NCBI RefSeq assembly: GCF_000620785.1
Contig: NZ_JIAI01000005.1
Location: 124,001 to 188,000, forward strand
Source of the DNA: Actinospineispora acaciae DSM 45401
GTDB taxonomy: Bacteria; Actinomycetota; Actinomycetes; Mycobacteriales; Pseudonocardiaceae
DNA: 64,000 nucleotides
Direction: 5' to 3'
Part shown: piece by piece, positions 8,372 to 16,057 of the stretch
Numbering within the stretch: the first letter of the stretch is position 1
How the letters are laid out: every line of letters begins with the position of its first letter
Program-made: the position numbers and the translations under genes
The notes under the pieces: generated by a model
Seen by the model: the letters and a program-made list of their open reading frames with translations, nothing else
Database searches by the model: none
Told to the model about the DNA's origin: nothing

Positions 8372-9138
8372 CCCAGCCGCTCGCGCAGGAACGCGATGTC
8401 CTCGGCCATCCCCTCGGCGGGCGTCTCCACCACCACCGGGGCGCCGGCCGCCGCGCACACCGCGACCAGCTCGTCCGGGTCGATGGTGCCGTCGGCGATG
8501 TTGGCGTGCCGGTCGCGCGCGGAGTTGAACTCGTCGCGGGAGTTGTTCAGGTGCACCAGGTCGATCCGGCCGGTGATCGCCTTCGCCCGGTCCACCACGC
8601 CGACCAGGTCCTCCCCGCCGGCGAACGCGTGGCAGGTGTCCAGGCAGAACCCGGCGCCGAACTCGCCGACCGCGTCCCACAGCCGGGCCAGCGCGTCGAA
8701 CCGCCTGGCCATGGCGTTGTCCCCGCCGGCGGTGTTCTCGATCAGGATGGGCACCGCGAAGCCGCCCTCGTCGGCCTGGCGGGCGAAGAACTTGCGCCAG
8801 TTGTCCACCCCGACGGCCGCGTCCTCACCGGCGGTGACGTGCCCGCCGTGCACGATCAGGCCGACCGCGCCGACGGTGGCCGCCGCCTCGGCGTGCTGGG
8901 TGACCAGCTTGCGGCTCGGGATCCGGATCCGGTTGTTGGTGGACGCCAGGTTCACCACGTACGGCGAGTGCACGAACACCGTCAGGTCGCTGGCGGCGAT
9001 CTGTTCGGCCATCGGATGCGCGGGCGGTTTCTTCCAGCCCTGCGGGTCGGCGAGGAAGAACTGCATCGCCTCCGCACCGCAGTCGGCCGCCGAGGCCAGC
9101 GGGTTCGCGTCGGACCGAACGTGAGCCCCGATATGCAT
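8368..9138 (-). CDS. nfo: Deoxyribonuclease IV (AP endonuclease, Nfo family)
   Basis: 256 residues with an AP-endonuclease family 2 TIM barrel. It cleaves 5' of abasic sites in base excision repair. Visible metal-ligand segments are MHIGAHV at the N-terminus, VFVHSPYVVNLAS (about 54-66), IVHGGHVTAGED (about 98-109), ILIENTAGGDN (about 134-144), FCLDTCHAFAGGEDL (about 165-179) and LVHLNNSRDEFNSARDRHANI (about 197-217, quoted here as overlapping pieces HLNNSRDEF and RDRHANI). It is slightly shorter than E. coli Nfo (285). It is the first gene of a coupled pair with the GT87-like gene. It is divergent from rpsF. Confidence 0.93.
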   Translation of the reverse strand: MHIGAHVRSDANPLASAADCGAEAMQFFLADPQGWKKPPAHPMAEQIAASDLTVFVHSPYVVNLASTNNRIRIPSRKLVTQHAEAAATVGAVGLIVHGGHVTAGEDAAVGVDNWRKFFARQADEGGFAVPILIENTAGGDNAMARRFDALARLWDAVGEFGAGFCLDTCHAFAGGEDLVGVVDRAKAITGRIDLVHLNNSRDEFNSARDRHANIADGTIDPDELVAVCAAAGAPVVVETPAEGMAEDIAFLRERLG

Positions 9139-9203
9139 GACTCCAGAGACTAGTCAGCCCGCCGGCCGGGCTCGGGGCCGGCGTCGGTACGATGTCAAGC
9201 AGT

Positions 9204-9257
9204 GCCACCGGAAATGTCGGTGGCTGATGAGACCCTCCTGCCGCGGAAAGACCGCGG
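9204..9257 (+). promoter_or_regulatory. rpsF leader with two hairpins, possible S6:S18 autoregulatory RNA
   Basis: In the 152-bp space before rpsF, two stems follow a TACGAT (9188-9193) -10-like sequence. They are GCCACCG/CGGTGGC with loop GAAATGT (9204-9224) and CCGCGG/CCGCGG with loop AAAGA (9241-9257). Ribosomal protein S6 in complex with S18 is known to bind an RNA in its own mRNA leader in many bacteria. The hairpins sit exactly where such a leader would be, but the match to the known motif (CCG bulge) has not been modelled. Confidence 0.45.
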
Positions 9258-9290
9258 CCGCCACGAGTCCACAGGAGGTGTGTGGTTCTC

Positions 9291-9698
9291 ATGCGTCATT
9301 ACGAGCTGATGGTCATCCTCGATCCCAGCCTCGACGAACGTACCGTCACCCCGTCTCTGGAGACCTTCCTTCGGGTGGTCACCGGCGACGGCGGCACGGT
9401 GGAGAAGGTCGACGTCTGGGGCAAGCGCCGGATGGCCTACGAGATCGCCAAGCACGCCGAGGGCATCTACGCGGTGCTCGACGTCAGGTGCGAGCCGGCG
9501 ACCGTGGCCGAGCTGGACCGCCAGCTCGGGCTGAACGAGTCGGTGCTGCGTACCAAGGTGATGCGGGTCGAGCCGACCAAGCGGCCGGCACCGGCCAAGG
9601 CCACCGGGCCCGCTCCGGCGGCCCCGGCACCCGCCCCGGCCGCCGCTGCCGCCGCGTCGACTCCCGCGCCCACCCCTACCCCGACCCCGACGAGCTGA
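9291..9698 (+). CDS. rpsF: 30S ribosomal protein bS6
   Basis: 135 residues starting MRHYELMVILDPSLDERTV, the canonical S6 N-terminus. The ATG at 9291 is preferred over the upstream GTG at 9282 because AGGAGG lies at 9273-9278, 12 nt upstream. The ferredoxin-like fold core ends around VLRTKVMRVE (residue 92). It is followed by a long low-complexity Ala/Pro/Thr tail rich in PAP and TPTPT, longer than in most bS6. It is the first gene of the rpsF-ssb-rpsR-rplI operon, and ssb begins 7 bp after its stop. Confidence 0.97.
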   Translation: MRHYELMVILDPSLDERTVTPSLETFLRVVTGDGGTVEKVDVWGKRRMAYEIAKHAEGIYAVLDVRCEPATVAELDRQLGLNESVLRTKVMRVEPTKRPAPAKATGPAPAAPAPAPAAAAAASTPAPTPTPTPTS

Positions 9699-9705
9699 GG
9701 GTGAC

Positions 9706-10191
9706 ATGGCAGGCGACACGGTCATCACTGTGATCGGCAACCTGACCGCCGATCCAGAGCTGAGGTTCACCCCGTCCGGCGCGGCGGTCGCCAACTTCAC
9801 TGTGGCGTCCACCCCGCGCACCTTCGACCGCCAGTCCGGCGAGTGGAAGGACGGCGAGGCGCTGTTCATGCGCTGCAACATCTGGCGCCAGGCGGCGGAG
9901 AACGTGGCCGAGACGCTGACCCGGGGCGCCCGGGTGATCGTCTCCGGCCGGCTCAAGCAGCGCTCGTACGAGACGCGCGAGGGCGAGAAGCGCACGGTGG
10001 TGGAGCTCGAGGTGGACGAGATCGGTCCCTCGCTGCGTTACGCCACGGCGAAGGTGAACAAGGTCAGCCGCGGCAGCGGTGGCGGCGGGTTCGGCGGAAG
10101 CGGCGGTGGTGGCGGTGCCCCCGCCGACGACCCGTGGGGCTCCGCTCCGGTCGCCGGCAGCGGCGGCTCCAGCGACGAACCGCCGTTCTGA
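9706..10191 (+). CDS. ssb: Single-stranded DNA-binding protein
   Basis: 161 residues. The N-terminal OB fold (about residues 1-112) starts MAGDTVITVIGNLTADPELRFTP, with the typical SSB elements FMRCNIWRQAAENV and GRLKQRSYETREG. A Gly/Ser-rich flexible linker leads to the acidic tip DEPPF, which recruits partner proteins in replication and repair. The site between S6 and S18 is the conserved actinobacterial and firmicute location. ATG start with RBS GAGGGTGAC just upstream. Confidence 0.97.
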   Translation: MAGDTVITVIGNLTADPELRFTPSGAAVANFTVASTPRTFDRQSGEWKDGEALFMRCNIWRQAAENVAETLTRGARVIVSGRLKQRSYETREGEKRTVVELEVDEIGPSLRYATAKVNKVSRGSGGGGFGGSGGGGGAPADDPWGSAPVAGSGGSSDEPPF

Positions 10192-10245
10192 CCCGCACCC
10201 TTCTCGCTCGACCTCGAGAGACCACGTAACAGGAGTTCGTAACAC

Positions 10246-10482
10246 ATGGCCAAGCCCGTACTGCGCAAACCGAAGAAGAAGGTCTGCGCGTTCTGCAAGG
10301 ACAAGGCTCAGCAGATCGACTACAAGGACACCGGCCTGCTGCGCAAGTTCATCTCCGACCGGGGCAAGATCCGCGCCCGCCGGGTCAGTGGCAACTGCCG
10401 TCAGCACCAGCGCGATGTCGCCGTCGCGGTGAAGAACGCCCGTGAGGTGGCGCTGCTGCCGTACACCTCGACGGCGCGCTAG
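10246..10482 (+). CDS. rpsR: 30S ribosomal protein bS18 (cysteine-containing form)
   Basis: 78 residues, full length. It binds S6 on the 30S platform. The protein keeps a CxxC pair (VCAFCKD) and a third cysteine (SGNCRQHQ), the zinc-binding C+ form. Actinobacteria often carry a second, cysteine-free paralogue under Zur control elsewhere; none is in this window. RBS CAGGAG lies ahead of the ATG, and rplI follows after 9 bp. Confidence 0.97.
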   Translation: MAKPVLRKPKKKVCAFCKDKAQQIDYKDTGLLRKFISDRGKIRARRVSGNCRQHQRDVAVAVKNAREVALLPYTSTAR

Positions 10483-10491
10483 GAGTAGACC

Positions 10492-10944
10492 GTGAAGCTG
10501 ATCCTTACCGCCGACGTGCCGAACCTCGGTGCGCCCGGTGACATCGTCGAGGTCAGGGACGGCTACGGCCGTAACTACCTGATGCCGCGCGGGATGGCCA
10601 TCCAGGCCACCCGGGGCGCGGAGAAGCAGGTCGCCCAGATCCGCAAGGGCCGGGAGGTCCGCGCGGTCCGCGACCTCGGCCACGCGCGCGAGGTGGCGGC
10701 CACGATCGAGGCGCTCCCGCCGGTCCCGCTGACCGCCCGGGCCGCCGCCGACAGCGGCCGGCTGTTCGGTTCGGTCACCCCGGCCGACGTGGTGAGCGCC
10801 GTGCGCGCCGCCGGCGGGCCGGCGCTGGACCGCCGCACCGTGTCGCTGCCCGGTCAGATCAAGGCCGTCGGCCGCCACACGGTGTCCGTCCGGCTGCACC
10901 CCGAGGTGAGCGCCGAGTTCGCCCTCGAGGTCAAGGCCGGCTGA
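10492..10944 (+). CDS. rplI: 50S ribosomal protein bL9
   Basis: 150 residues, GTG start. The N-terminal RNA-binding domain has the signature GDIVEVRDGYGRNYLMPRGM (about residues 18-37). A long connecting helix and the C-terminal domain (RLFGSVTPADVVSAV, VSVRLHPEVSAEFALEV) follow. It is the last gene of the operon and is followed by a strong hairpin at 10959-10993. Confidence 0.97.
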   Translation: MKLILTADVPNLGAPGDIVEVRDGYGRNYLMPRGMAIQATRGAEKQVAQIRKGREVRAVRDLGHAREVAATIEALPPVPLTARAAADSGRLFGSVTPADVVSAVRAAGGPALDRRTVSLPGQIKAVGRHTVSVRLHPEVSAEFALEVKAG

Positions 10945-10958
10945 GCCGGCCGCTTCTT

Positions 10959-10993
10959 CGTCGCCTGGCCGGGTCGGGCTCGGCCAGGCGACG
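10959..10993 (+). terminator. Intrinsic terminator-like hairpin after rplI
   Basis: Perfect 13-bp stem CGTCGCCTGGCCG/CGGCCAGGCGACG with a 9-nt loop, 15 bp after the rplI stop. There is no T-run after it, as is common for high-GC actinobacterial terminators. It separates the ribosomal operon from the dnaB region. Confidence 0.75.
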
Positions 10994-11136
10994 CCACAAC
11001 CTGACGAGGCCGACCAGGCCTCGATGAGAACGGGCCCAATCCTTGCCCGTAACAACACACGCCAGACCGGTGCGCGCGTGACGGATGGTGCCTCATTGAC
11101 CCACAGTGGTCCGAGGGCACTCCGGTGCGCCACCGG

Positions 11137-11390
11137 TTATACCCATGTGGTGACTGGCTGTGGATATCTCCGCTCCACGATCTTCATCCGCCTCCCTCCG
11201 GTGGGGGTCGAGGGTCTGGGACACGCCCGGGAGAGCGATCTCCAGTGACGCGCCGAGCCGATTTCGACTGACTTGTCCCCAGCAACGATTGCGGCTCTGA
11301 CCTGCGTAGACATCGCGAGCGCGCCCGTTGCTCCCCAGTTTGTCCACAGTTGTACCCAGGCTTGTGCCCGCGCGGGCCGAGTTGTCCCCA
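11137..11390. promoter_or_regulatory. Cluster of DnaA-box-like sites upstream of dnaB
   Basis: The non-coding region 10994-11524 contains six 9-mers resembling the actinobacterial DnaA box TT(A/G)TCCACA. They are TTGTCCACA (11340-11348, perfect), TTGTCCCCA (11273-11281 and 11382-11390), TTGTACCCA (11350-11358), TTATACCCA (11137-11145) and, on the minus strand, ATATCCACA (11159-11167). Spacing is irregular. The stretch is less GC-rich than its surroundings and ends in repeated CAACAGAAC at about 11397-11420. No ORF is supported here. This may be DnaA-dependent control of dnaB or a DnaA-titration locus; the chromosomal origin normally lies beside dnaA, which is not in this window. Confidence 0.5.
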
Positions 11391-11524
11391 GGCGATCAAC
11401 AGAACCGTCAACAGAACGTTTTGGAGAGGCCCGACTCGCGCCCTTAGCCTCCGAGCTTCTGTCAGTCGCAGGCAGTAGAAATCTGGCAGGCGATACAAGT
11501 CCATGGGGGAGAAAGGGCGGCGTG

Positions 11525-12919
11525 ATGGCGGTACCCGACGAACGGCCGGTGGGACGGCCTCGTCATGTCCGGCCGGCCGACGAGCCGCCGCCGGAGTTCG
11601 ACCGTCAGCCGCCGCAGGACCTCACCGCCGAGCAGTCCGCGCTGGGCGGCATGCTGCTGAGCAAGGACGCGATCGCCGACGTGGTGGAGGTGCTGCGTCC
11701 CGACGACTTCTACCGCCCCGCGCACCAGACCATCTACGACTGCATCCTCGACCTGTACGGCAGGGGCGAGCCGGCCGACCCGGTCACGGTGTCCGCCGAG
11801 CTGGAGCGGCGTGGCGACCTCACCCGCCTCGGCGGGGCCCCGTACCTGCACACCCTGATCGCCACCGTCCCCACCGCGGCCAACGCCAGCTACTACGCCG
11901 AGATCGTCGCGGAGAAGGCGGTGCTGCGCCGGCTGGTGGAGGCGGGCACCCGGATCGTGCAGCTGGGCTACCACGGCGCGGACGGCGCCGAGGTGGACGA
12001 GGTGGTGGACCGGGCACAGGCCGCCATCTACGAGGTCACCGAGCGGCGCACCAGCGAGGACTACATCGCGCTGGAAGAGCTGCTGCAGCCCACCATGGAC
12101 GAGATCGACGCGATCGCGAGCCGGGGCGGGGTGTCGCTGGGTGTGCCGACCGGGTTCGCCGACCTGGACGCGGTGACCAACGGCCTGCACCCCGGCCAGA
12201 TGATCGTCGTCGCCGCCCGGCCCGGCCTCGGCAAGTCCACGCTGGGGATGGACTTCGCCAGGTCGTGCTCGGTGCGCCACGGCATGACCAGCGCGTTCTT
12301 CTCGCTGGAAATGAGCCGCAGCGAGATCGTGATGCGGCTGCTGTCCGCCGAGGCCCGCATCCGGCTCGCCGACATGCGCTCGGGCCGGATGAGCGACGAC
12401 GACTGGACGCGGATGGCCAGGCGGATGAGCGAGATCAGCGAGGCGCCGCTGTTCATCGACGACTCGCCGAACCTGACCATGATGGAGATCCGCGCCAAGG
12501 CCCGCCGGCTGCGCCAGCGCAACGACCTGAAGCTGCTGGTGGTCGACTACCTGCAGCTGATGACCTCGGGCAAGCGGGTGGAGTCCCGCCAGCAGGAGGT
12601 CAGCGAGTTCTCCCGGCACATCAAGCTGCTGGCCAAGGAGCTGGAGGTGCCGGTGGTGGCGATCAGCCAGCTCAACCGCGGCCCCGAGCAGCGCACCGAC
12701 AAGCGGCCGATGCTCTCGGACCTGCGCGAGTCCGGATCGATCGAGCAGGACGCCGACATGGTGATCCTGCTGCACCGCCCGGACGCGTTCGAGCGCGACG
12801 ACCCGCGCGCCGGCGAGGCCGACCTGATCCTGGCCAAGCACCGAAACGGCCCGACCAACACGATCACCGTGGCCCACCAGCTGCATTACAGCCGGTTCGC
12901 CGACCTCGCCCAGGGCTGA
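11525..12919 (+). CDS. dnaB: Replicative DNA helicase DnaB
   Basis: 464 residues. The ATG at 11525 is chosen because MAVPDERP...RQPPQDLTAEQSALGGMLLS matches the usual actinobacterial DnaB N-terminus; the frame is open further upstream, but that part is not DnaB-like. The N-terminal DnaG-interacting domain (about 25-130) is followed by a linker and the RecA-like ATPase. Walker A is ARPGLGKST (about 228-236), Walker B is LLVVDYLQLM (about 338-347), and the SDLRESGSIEQDADMV region is present. No intein interrupts it, unlike the M. tuberculosis gene. It unwinds DNA at the replication fork. Confidence 0.97.
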   Translation: MAVPDERPVGRPRHVRPADEPPPEFDRQPPQDLTAEQSALGGMLLSKDAIADVVEVLRPDDFYRPAHQTIYDCILDLYGRGEPADPVTVSAELERRGDLTRLGGAPYLHTLIATVPTAANASYYAEIVAEKAVLRRLVEAGTRIVQLGYHGADGAEVDEVVDRAQAAIYEVTERRTSEDYIALEELLQPTMDEIDAIASRGGVSLGVPTGFADLDAVTNGLHPGQMIVVAARPGLGKSTLGMDFARSCSVRHGMTSAFFSLEMSRSEIVMRLLSAEARIRLADMRSGRMSDDDWTRMARRMSEISEAPLFIDDSPNLTMMEIRAKARRLRQRNDLKLLVVDYLQLMTSGKRVESRQQEVSEFSRHIKLLAKELEVPVVAISQLNRGPEQRTDKRPMLSDLRESGSIEQDADMVILLHRPDAFERDDPRAGEADLILAKHRNGPTNTITVAHQLHYSRFADLAQG

Positions 12920-12931
12920 GCGCGCCACCCG

Positions 12932-13501
12932 TCAGCACAAGGCGCTGGCCGTGTGCACCTCGGTGAGTGCTCGCCGTGCGAGTTCGCCGAACTCCTCGTC
13001 GTTGGTCGGGTCGCTCCAGCGCTCGTAGGCGATTTTCCAGGCGAGCGTGCCCAGTTCGGCGGCCACGTGCGCGGTCAGGCCGGGAACGCCGCGGCGGGTG
13101 AGCGCGTCGATCATCGACGCGGTGAGGCCGAGTCCCTTCAGCGCCTCGCGTTCTCGCAGTTCCGGGTTGGCGGCGATCACCGCCTGCCGCCGGGCGCCGA
13201 ACTCACGACGATCGGGTGTGAAGGCTTCCCTTCCGATCACGTCCAGAGCATGAGCCACGGCTTCGAGCGGACCGGCCCCGGCCGGCGCCGCGGCGATCCC
13301 GTCGACGAGCAGCCCGGTCATCGTGCCCCCGCCGAAGAGCACCTCCCGCTTGTCAGGGAAATGACGGAAGAAGGTGCTCTTGGTGAGCCCGGCTCGTTCG
13401 GCGATCTCGATCACCGTCGTGCTCTCGTAGCCCCGTTCCTCGAACAGCTCCAAGGCGGCGACCGCGAGTCGCTGTGTTGCGTTGGGTTGCCAGCGGGCCA
13501 C
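12932..13501 (-). CDS. TetR family transcriptional regulator
   Basis: 189 residues. The HTH region (about residues 8-55) reads LAVAALELFEERGYESTTV, then IAERAGLTKSTFFRHFPDKRE, a classic TetR/AcrR signature. The C-terminal half is Ala/Arg-rich and unclassified. It is divergent from an alpha/beta hydrolase gene, with a 16-7-16 palindrome between them (13518-13556), so it most likely represses both that gene and itself. Its 3' end is 12 bp from dnaB, convergent, with no obvious terminator. Confidence 0.9.
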   Translation of the reverse strand: MARWQPNATQRLAVAALELFEERGYESTTVIEIAERAGLTKSTFFRHFPDKREVLFGGGTMTGLLVDGIAAAPAGAGPLEAVAHALDVIGREAFTPDRREFGARRQAVIAANPELREREALKGLGLTASMIDALTRRGVPGLTAHVAAELGTLAWKIAYERWSDPTNDEEFGELARRALTEVHTASALC

Positions 13502-13517
13502 GGGGAAAGTTTACGGC

Positions 13518-13556
13518 ACTTGGTCCCGTCACCCGTGTATGGTGATGGGACCAAGT
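13518..13556. promoter_or_regulatory. Palindromic operator for the TetR/hydrolase pair
   Basis: Inverted repeat ACTTGGTCCCGTCACC (13518-13533) and GGTGATGGGACCAAGT (13541-13556) with a 7-nt spacer and one mismatch per arm. It lies 17 bp upstream of the TetR start and about 53 bp upstream of the hydrolase start. The ACTTGGTCCC half-site is the likely repressor contact. Confidence 0.8.
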
Positions 13557-13609
13557 CTCATCACCTTGGCTTGTGGAGGCTCTCATGAGCCGAGCCGTTC
13601 GGAGGAACT

Positions 13610-14332
13610 GTGATCGTTTTCCTACACGGAGTACCGGAGACGGCCGCGGTCTGGCGCAGGGTGCGGGCCGAGATCGGCGCCGAATCGGTGGCGCTGACCC
13701 TGCCGGGGTTCGACGGCTCACGGCCGGACGGGTTCACCTCGACCAAGGACGAGTACGTCGACTGGGTCGCCGACCGGCTCGACCGGTACGACACCGTCGA
13801 CCTGGTCGGCCACGACTGGGGCGCCGGACTGGTGTACCGGCTGGCGATGACCCGGCCACTGCGCTCATGGGTTGCCGACGTCGGCGGCTTCCTGCACCCC
13901 GACTACGTCTGGCACTCCCTCGCGCGGACCTGGCGGACGCCCGGCGACGGCGAGGCGGCGATCGCGGACATGCTCGCCACGGAGCCCCAGGCCTTCGCCG
14001 ACTCCGCCGCCCGGTGGGGCCTGTCGGGGGATGACGCGCGGGACATGGCCGACGCCTTCACCGAGACGATGGGCACCTCGATCTTGTCGCTGTACCGGTC
14101 GGTCACGTCGACCGCGCACGCCGACTGGGGCCCGCTCACCCCGACCGACGCGCCCGGCCTGGTCCTGCACCCGACCGACGACGAGTTCTCCGACGAGACC
14201 AAAGCGCGCGAGGTGGCCGCCGCGTTGGGCGCGCGGTTCCAGCTGATCGACGGCGCAGGCCACTTCTGGCCGTACCAGGCGCCGGAGCGGGCCGCCGAGA
14301 TCCTCGTCAAGTTCTGGTCATCGTTGCGATAG
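13610..14332 (+). CDS. Alpha/beta hydrolase, haloalkane dehalogenase/epoxide hydrolase-like
   Basis: 240 residues, GTG start with RBS GGAGGA at 13600 or so. The oxyanion motif is FLHGVPET (HGxP type, residues 4-11). The nucleophile elbow GHDWGAG (about 71-77) has Asp rather than Ser, as in haloalkane dehalogenases and epoxide hydrolases. The catalytic acid is probably in LHPTDDEF, and the His is in DGAGHFWPYQ. This predicts hydrolysis through an alkyl-enzyme ester. The protein is shorter than typical dehalogenases (about 290-300). It is divergent from its probable TetR repressor and convergent with a second TetR gene 7 bp away. Confidence 0.85.
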   Translation: MIVFLHGVPETAAVWRRVRAEIGAESVALTLPGFDGSRPDGFTSTKDEYVDWVADRLDRYDTVDLVGHDWGAGLVYRLAMTRPLRSWVADVGGFLHPDYVWHSLARTWRTPGDGEAAIADMLATEPQAFADSAARWGLSGDDARDMADAFTETMGTSILSLYRSVTSTAHADWGPLTPTDAPGLVLHPTDDEFSDETKAREVAAALGARFQLIDGAGHFWPYQAPERAAEILVKFWSSLR

Positions 14333-14339
14333 GACGGTC

Positions 14340-14936
14340 TCACCGAGCGGGATCGGGGACCATCGCGCGCAGCACGCTCTCCCTGAGCAGCGCTCGCCGC
14401 CGTTCGTGCAGCTCGGCGGGTTCTTCGGCGGTCGCGGCGTAGACGTTGCTGACCGGTGACCACGCCATCGACATGGCGATGACCAGCGCCATCACGTCGA
14501 AAGGGTCGCCCGGCCGCACGGTGCCCTCGGCCTGTGCGGCGGCGATGGCGCGCAGCTTGTGGTCGTCGAGGCGGTCTGCCTCCTCGACGAGGTGGCCGGC
14601 CGGGCGCCGCTCCAGGCGTGCCCAGGTGGCCAGCCGGATCAGGTCCGGACGGCGCAGGTACTCGTCGTAGAGGCGGACGGCCCAGTCCGCGAGGTCCGAG
14701 GCATCGATCGGGACGACGTTGGTGATCCGCTCCAGGGAGCCGAAGAAGATCGCGTCGAACAGGCCGTCCTTGCTGCCGAAGTAGGCGTAGAGCTGCGCCT
14801 TGTTGGTGCGCGCCTCGGCCACGATCCGCTCGATGCGCGCGCCGGCGATGCCGTGCTCGGCGAACTCCCGGGTCGCCACCTCGACGATGCGGGCGCGGGT
14901 CGCTGCGCCGCGGGCGGTGAGGGGGTGCTCGACCAT
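14340..14936 (-). CDS. TetR family transcriptional regulator
   Basis: 198 residues. The HTH has IVEVATREFAEHGIAGARI, then IVAEARTNKAQLYAYFGSKD (about residues 16-62). The C-terminal part resembles the TetR_C group with a conserved Trp/Leu-rich helix pair. It is divergent from the zinc alcohol dehydrogenase gene. Two related operator-like sequences (14953-14969 and 14987-15004) lie between the starts, so it is the probable repressor of that gene. Confidence 0.9.
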   Translation of the reverse strand: MVEHPLTARGAATRARIVEVATREFAEHGIAGARIERIVAEARTNKAQLYAYFGSKDGLFDAIFFGSLERITNVVPIDASDLADWAVRLYDEYLRRPDLIRLATWARLERRPAGHLVEEADRLDDHKLRAIAAAQAEGTVRPGDPFDVMALVIAMSMAWSPVSNVYAATAEEPAELHERRRALLRESVLRAMVPDPAR

Positions 14937-14952
14937 GCGCCGAGCTTATATC

Positions 14953-15004
14953 AACAGAACAGTCGGTTTGTTTGTTACGCTCAAATAAACCGAACAGTCT
15001 GTTT
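14953..15004. promoter_or_regulatory. Paired operator sites for TetR/alcohol dehydrogenase
   Basis: Two imperfect palindromes with the same 4-nt centre ACAG: AACAGA-ACAG-TCGGTTT (14953-14969) and AAACCGA-ACAG-TCTGTTT (14987-15004). Each has one arm of type CAGA and one of type CGGT, so the two sites are mirror variants about 34 bp (just over three helical turns) apart. The surrounding DNA is AT-rich compared with the rest of the window, as expected for a promoter. Confidence 0.75.
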
Positions 15005-15019
15005 GAACGAGGAGGCGGC

Positions 15020-16057
15020 ATGAGGCGCACGGTGGGCTGGCAGGCGGATGGCCCGTCGGCGGCCCTGCGGCGGGTGGCTCTCGAACGGCGGGACCCGCGC
15101 CCGGACGACATCGCGGTGCGCGTGGACTACTGCGGGGTCTGCCACACCGACCTGCACTCCGTCCGCGGGGCCGCCGGACCCCTGGTGCCGGGGCACGAGT
15201 TCACCGGCGTGGTGACCGAGGTGGGCAGCGACGTCACCGGGTTCGCCGCCGGCGACCCGGTCGCGGTGGGCAACATCGTCGACTCCTGCGGCACGTGCGC
15301 CATGTGCCGGGCCGGCCAGGAGAACTTCTGCCACGAGTTCCCGACCTTGACCTACGGCGGCAGCGACCGGCACGACGGCTCGACCACGCTGGGTGCCTTC
15401 TCCCGCGAGTACGTGGTCCGAGACAGGTTCGCCCATCCGCTGCCCGCCGCGCTCGACCCCGCCGCGGCGGCCCCCCTGCTGTGCGCCGGGATCACCGTCT
15501 GGGAGCCGCTGCGCGCCCTCGGCGTCGGGCCAGGCAGCACCGTCGCCGTGGCCGGGCTGGGTGGCCTCGGACATCTCGCGGTCAAGCTCGCGGTGGCGCT
15601 CGGCGCCGACACCACGGTCCTCAGCCGGTCGGCCGCCAAGGCCGACGACGCCCGCCGGCTCGGCGCCCGCGACCTCCTGGTCACCACCGACACCCGGCGG
15701 ATGGCCGAGGCGCGCGACCGGTTCGACGTCGTCATCGACACCATCTCGGCCCCTCACGACCTCGGCCCGTACCTGCGGCTGACCGCCACGGACGGCACGC
15801 TCAGCCACCTCGGCGACCTCGGGCCGGTCACCGTGGAGACCATCGACCTGCTCGTGGGCCGCAAGAAGCTCAGCTCCGCGGGCAGCGGCGGGCGGCCGGC
15901 CACCGCCGCCATGCTCGACTTCTGCGCCGAGCACCGGGTCACCGCGGACATCGAGCTGCTCCCCTCCGCGCGCGTCAACGAGGCGTTCGAGCGCCTGCGC
16001 CGCAACGATGTCCGCTACCGCTTCGTGCTCGACATGTCCGACCTGGACCGACGCTAG
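15020..16057 (+). CDS. Zinc-dependent alcohol dehydrogenase (CAD/YahK type)
   Basis: 345 residues. The ATG at 15020 has RBS GAGGAGG about 6 nt upstream. Catalytic zinc ligands are in CGVCHTDLHS (about residues 37-46) and GHEFTGVV (about 61-68). The structural zinc cysteines are in CGTCAMCRAGQENFC (about 92-106). The NAD(P) motif is VAGLGGLGHLAVKLA (about 177-191). The order matches cinnamyl-alcohol-dehydrogenase-like reductases that reduce aldehydes with NADPH. Its 3' end overlaps the convergent XRE-cupin gene by 4 bp. It is likely induced through the adjacent TetR, in an aldehyde or electrophile detoxification setting. Confidence 0.92.
   Translation: MRRTVGWQADGPSAALRRVALERRDPRPDDIAVRVDYCGVCHTDLHSVRGAAGPLVPGHEFTGVVTEVGSDVTGFAAGDPVAVGNIVDSCGTCAMCRAGQENFCHEFPTLTYGGSDRHDGSTTLGAFSREYVVRDRFAHPLPAALDPAAAAPLLCAGITVWEPLRALGVGPGSTVAVAGLGGLGHLAVKLAVALGADTTVLSRSAAKADDARRLGARDLLVTTDTRRMAEARDRFDVVIDTISAPHDLGPYLRLTATDGTLSHLGDLGPVTVETIDLLVGRKKLSSAGSGGRPATAAMLDFCAEHRVTADIELLPSARVNEAFERLRRNDVRYRFVLDMSDLDRR

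Noticed and set aside
11137..11390. Chromosomal origin oriC
   Set aside because: oriC is normally flanked by dnaA and dnaN, which are absent; six imperfect boxes are too few.
11273..11524. Longer DnaB reading frame starting at 11273
   Set aside because: The extra 84 residues are not DnaB-like and overlap the DnaA-box-like cluster; MAVPDERP at 11525 matches the family start.
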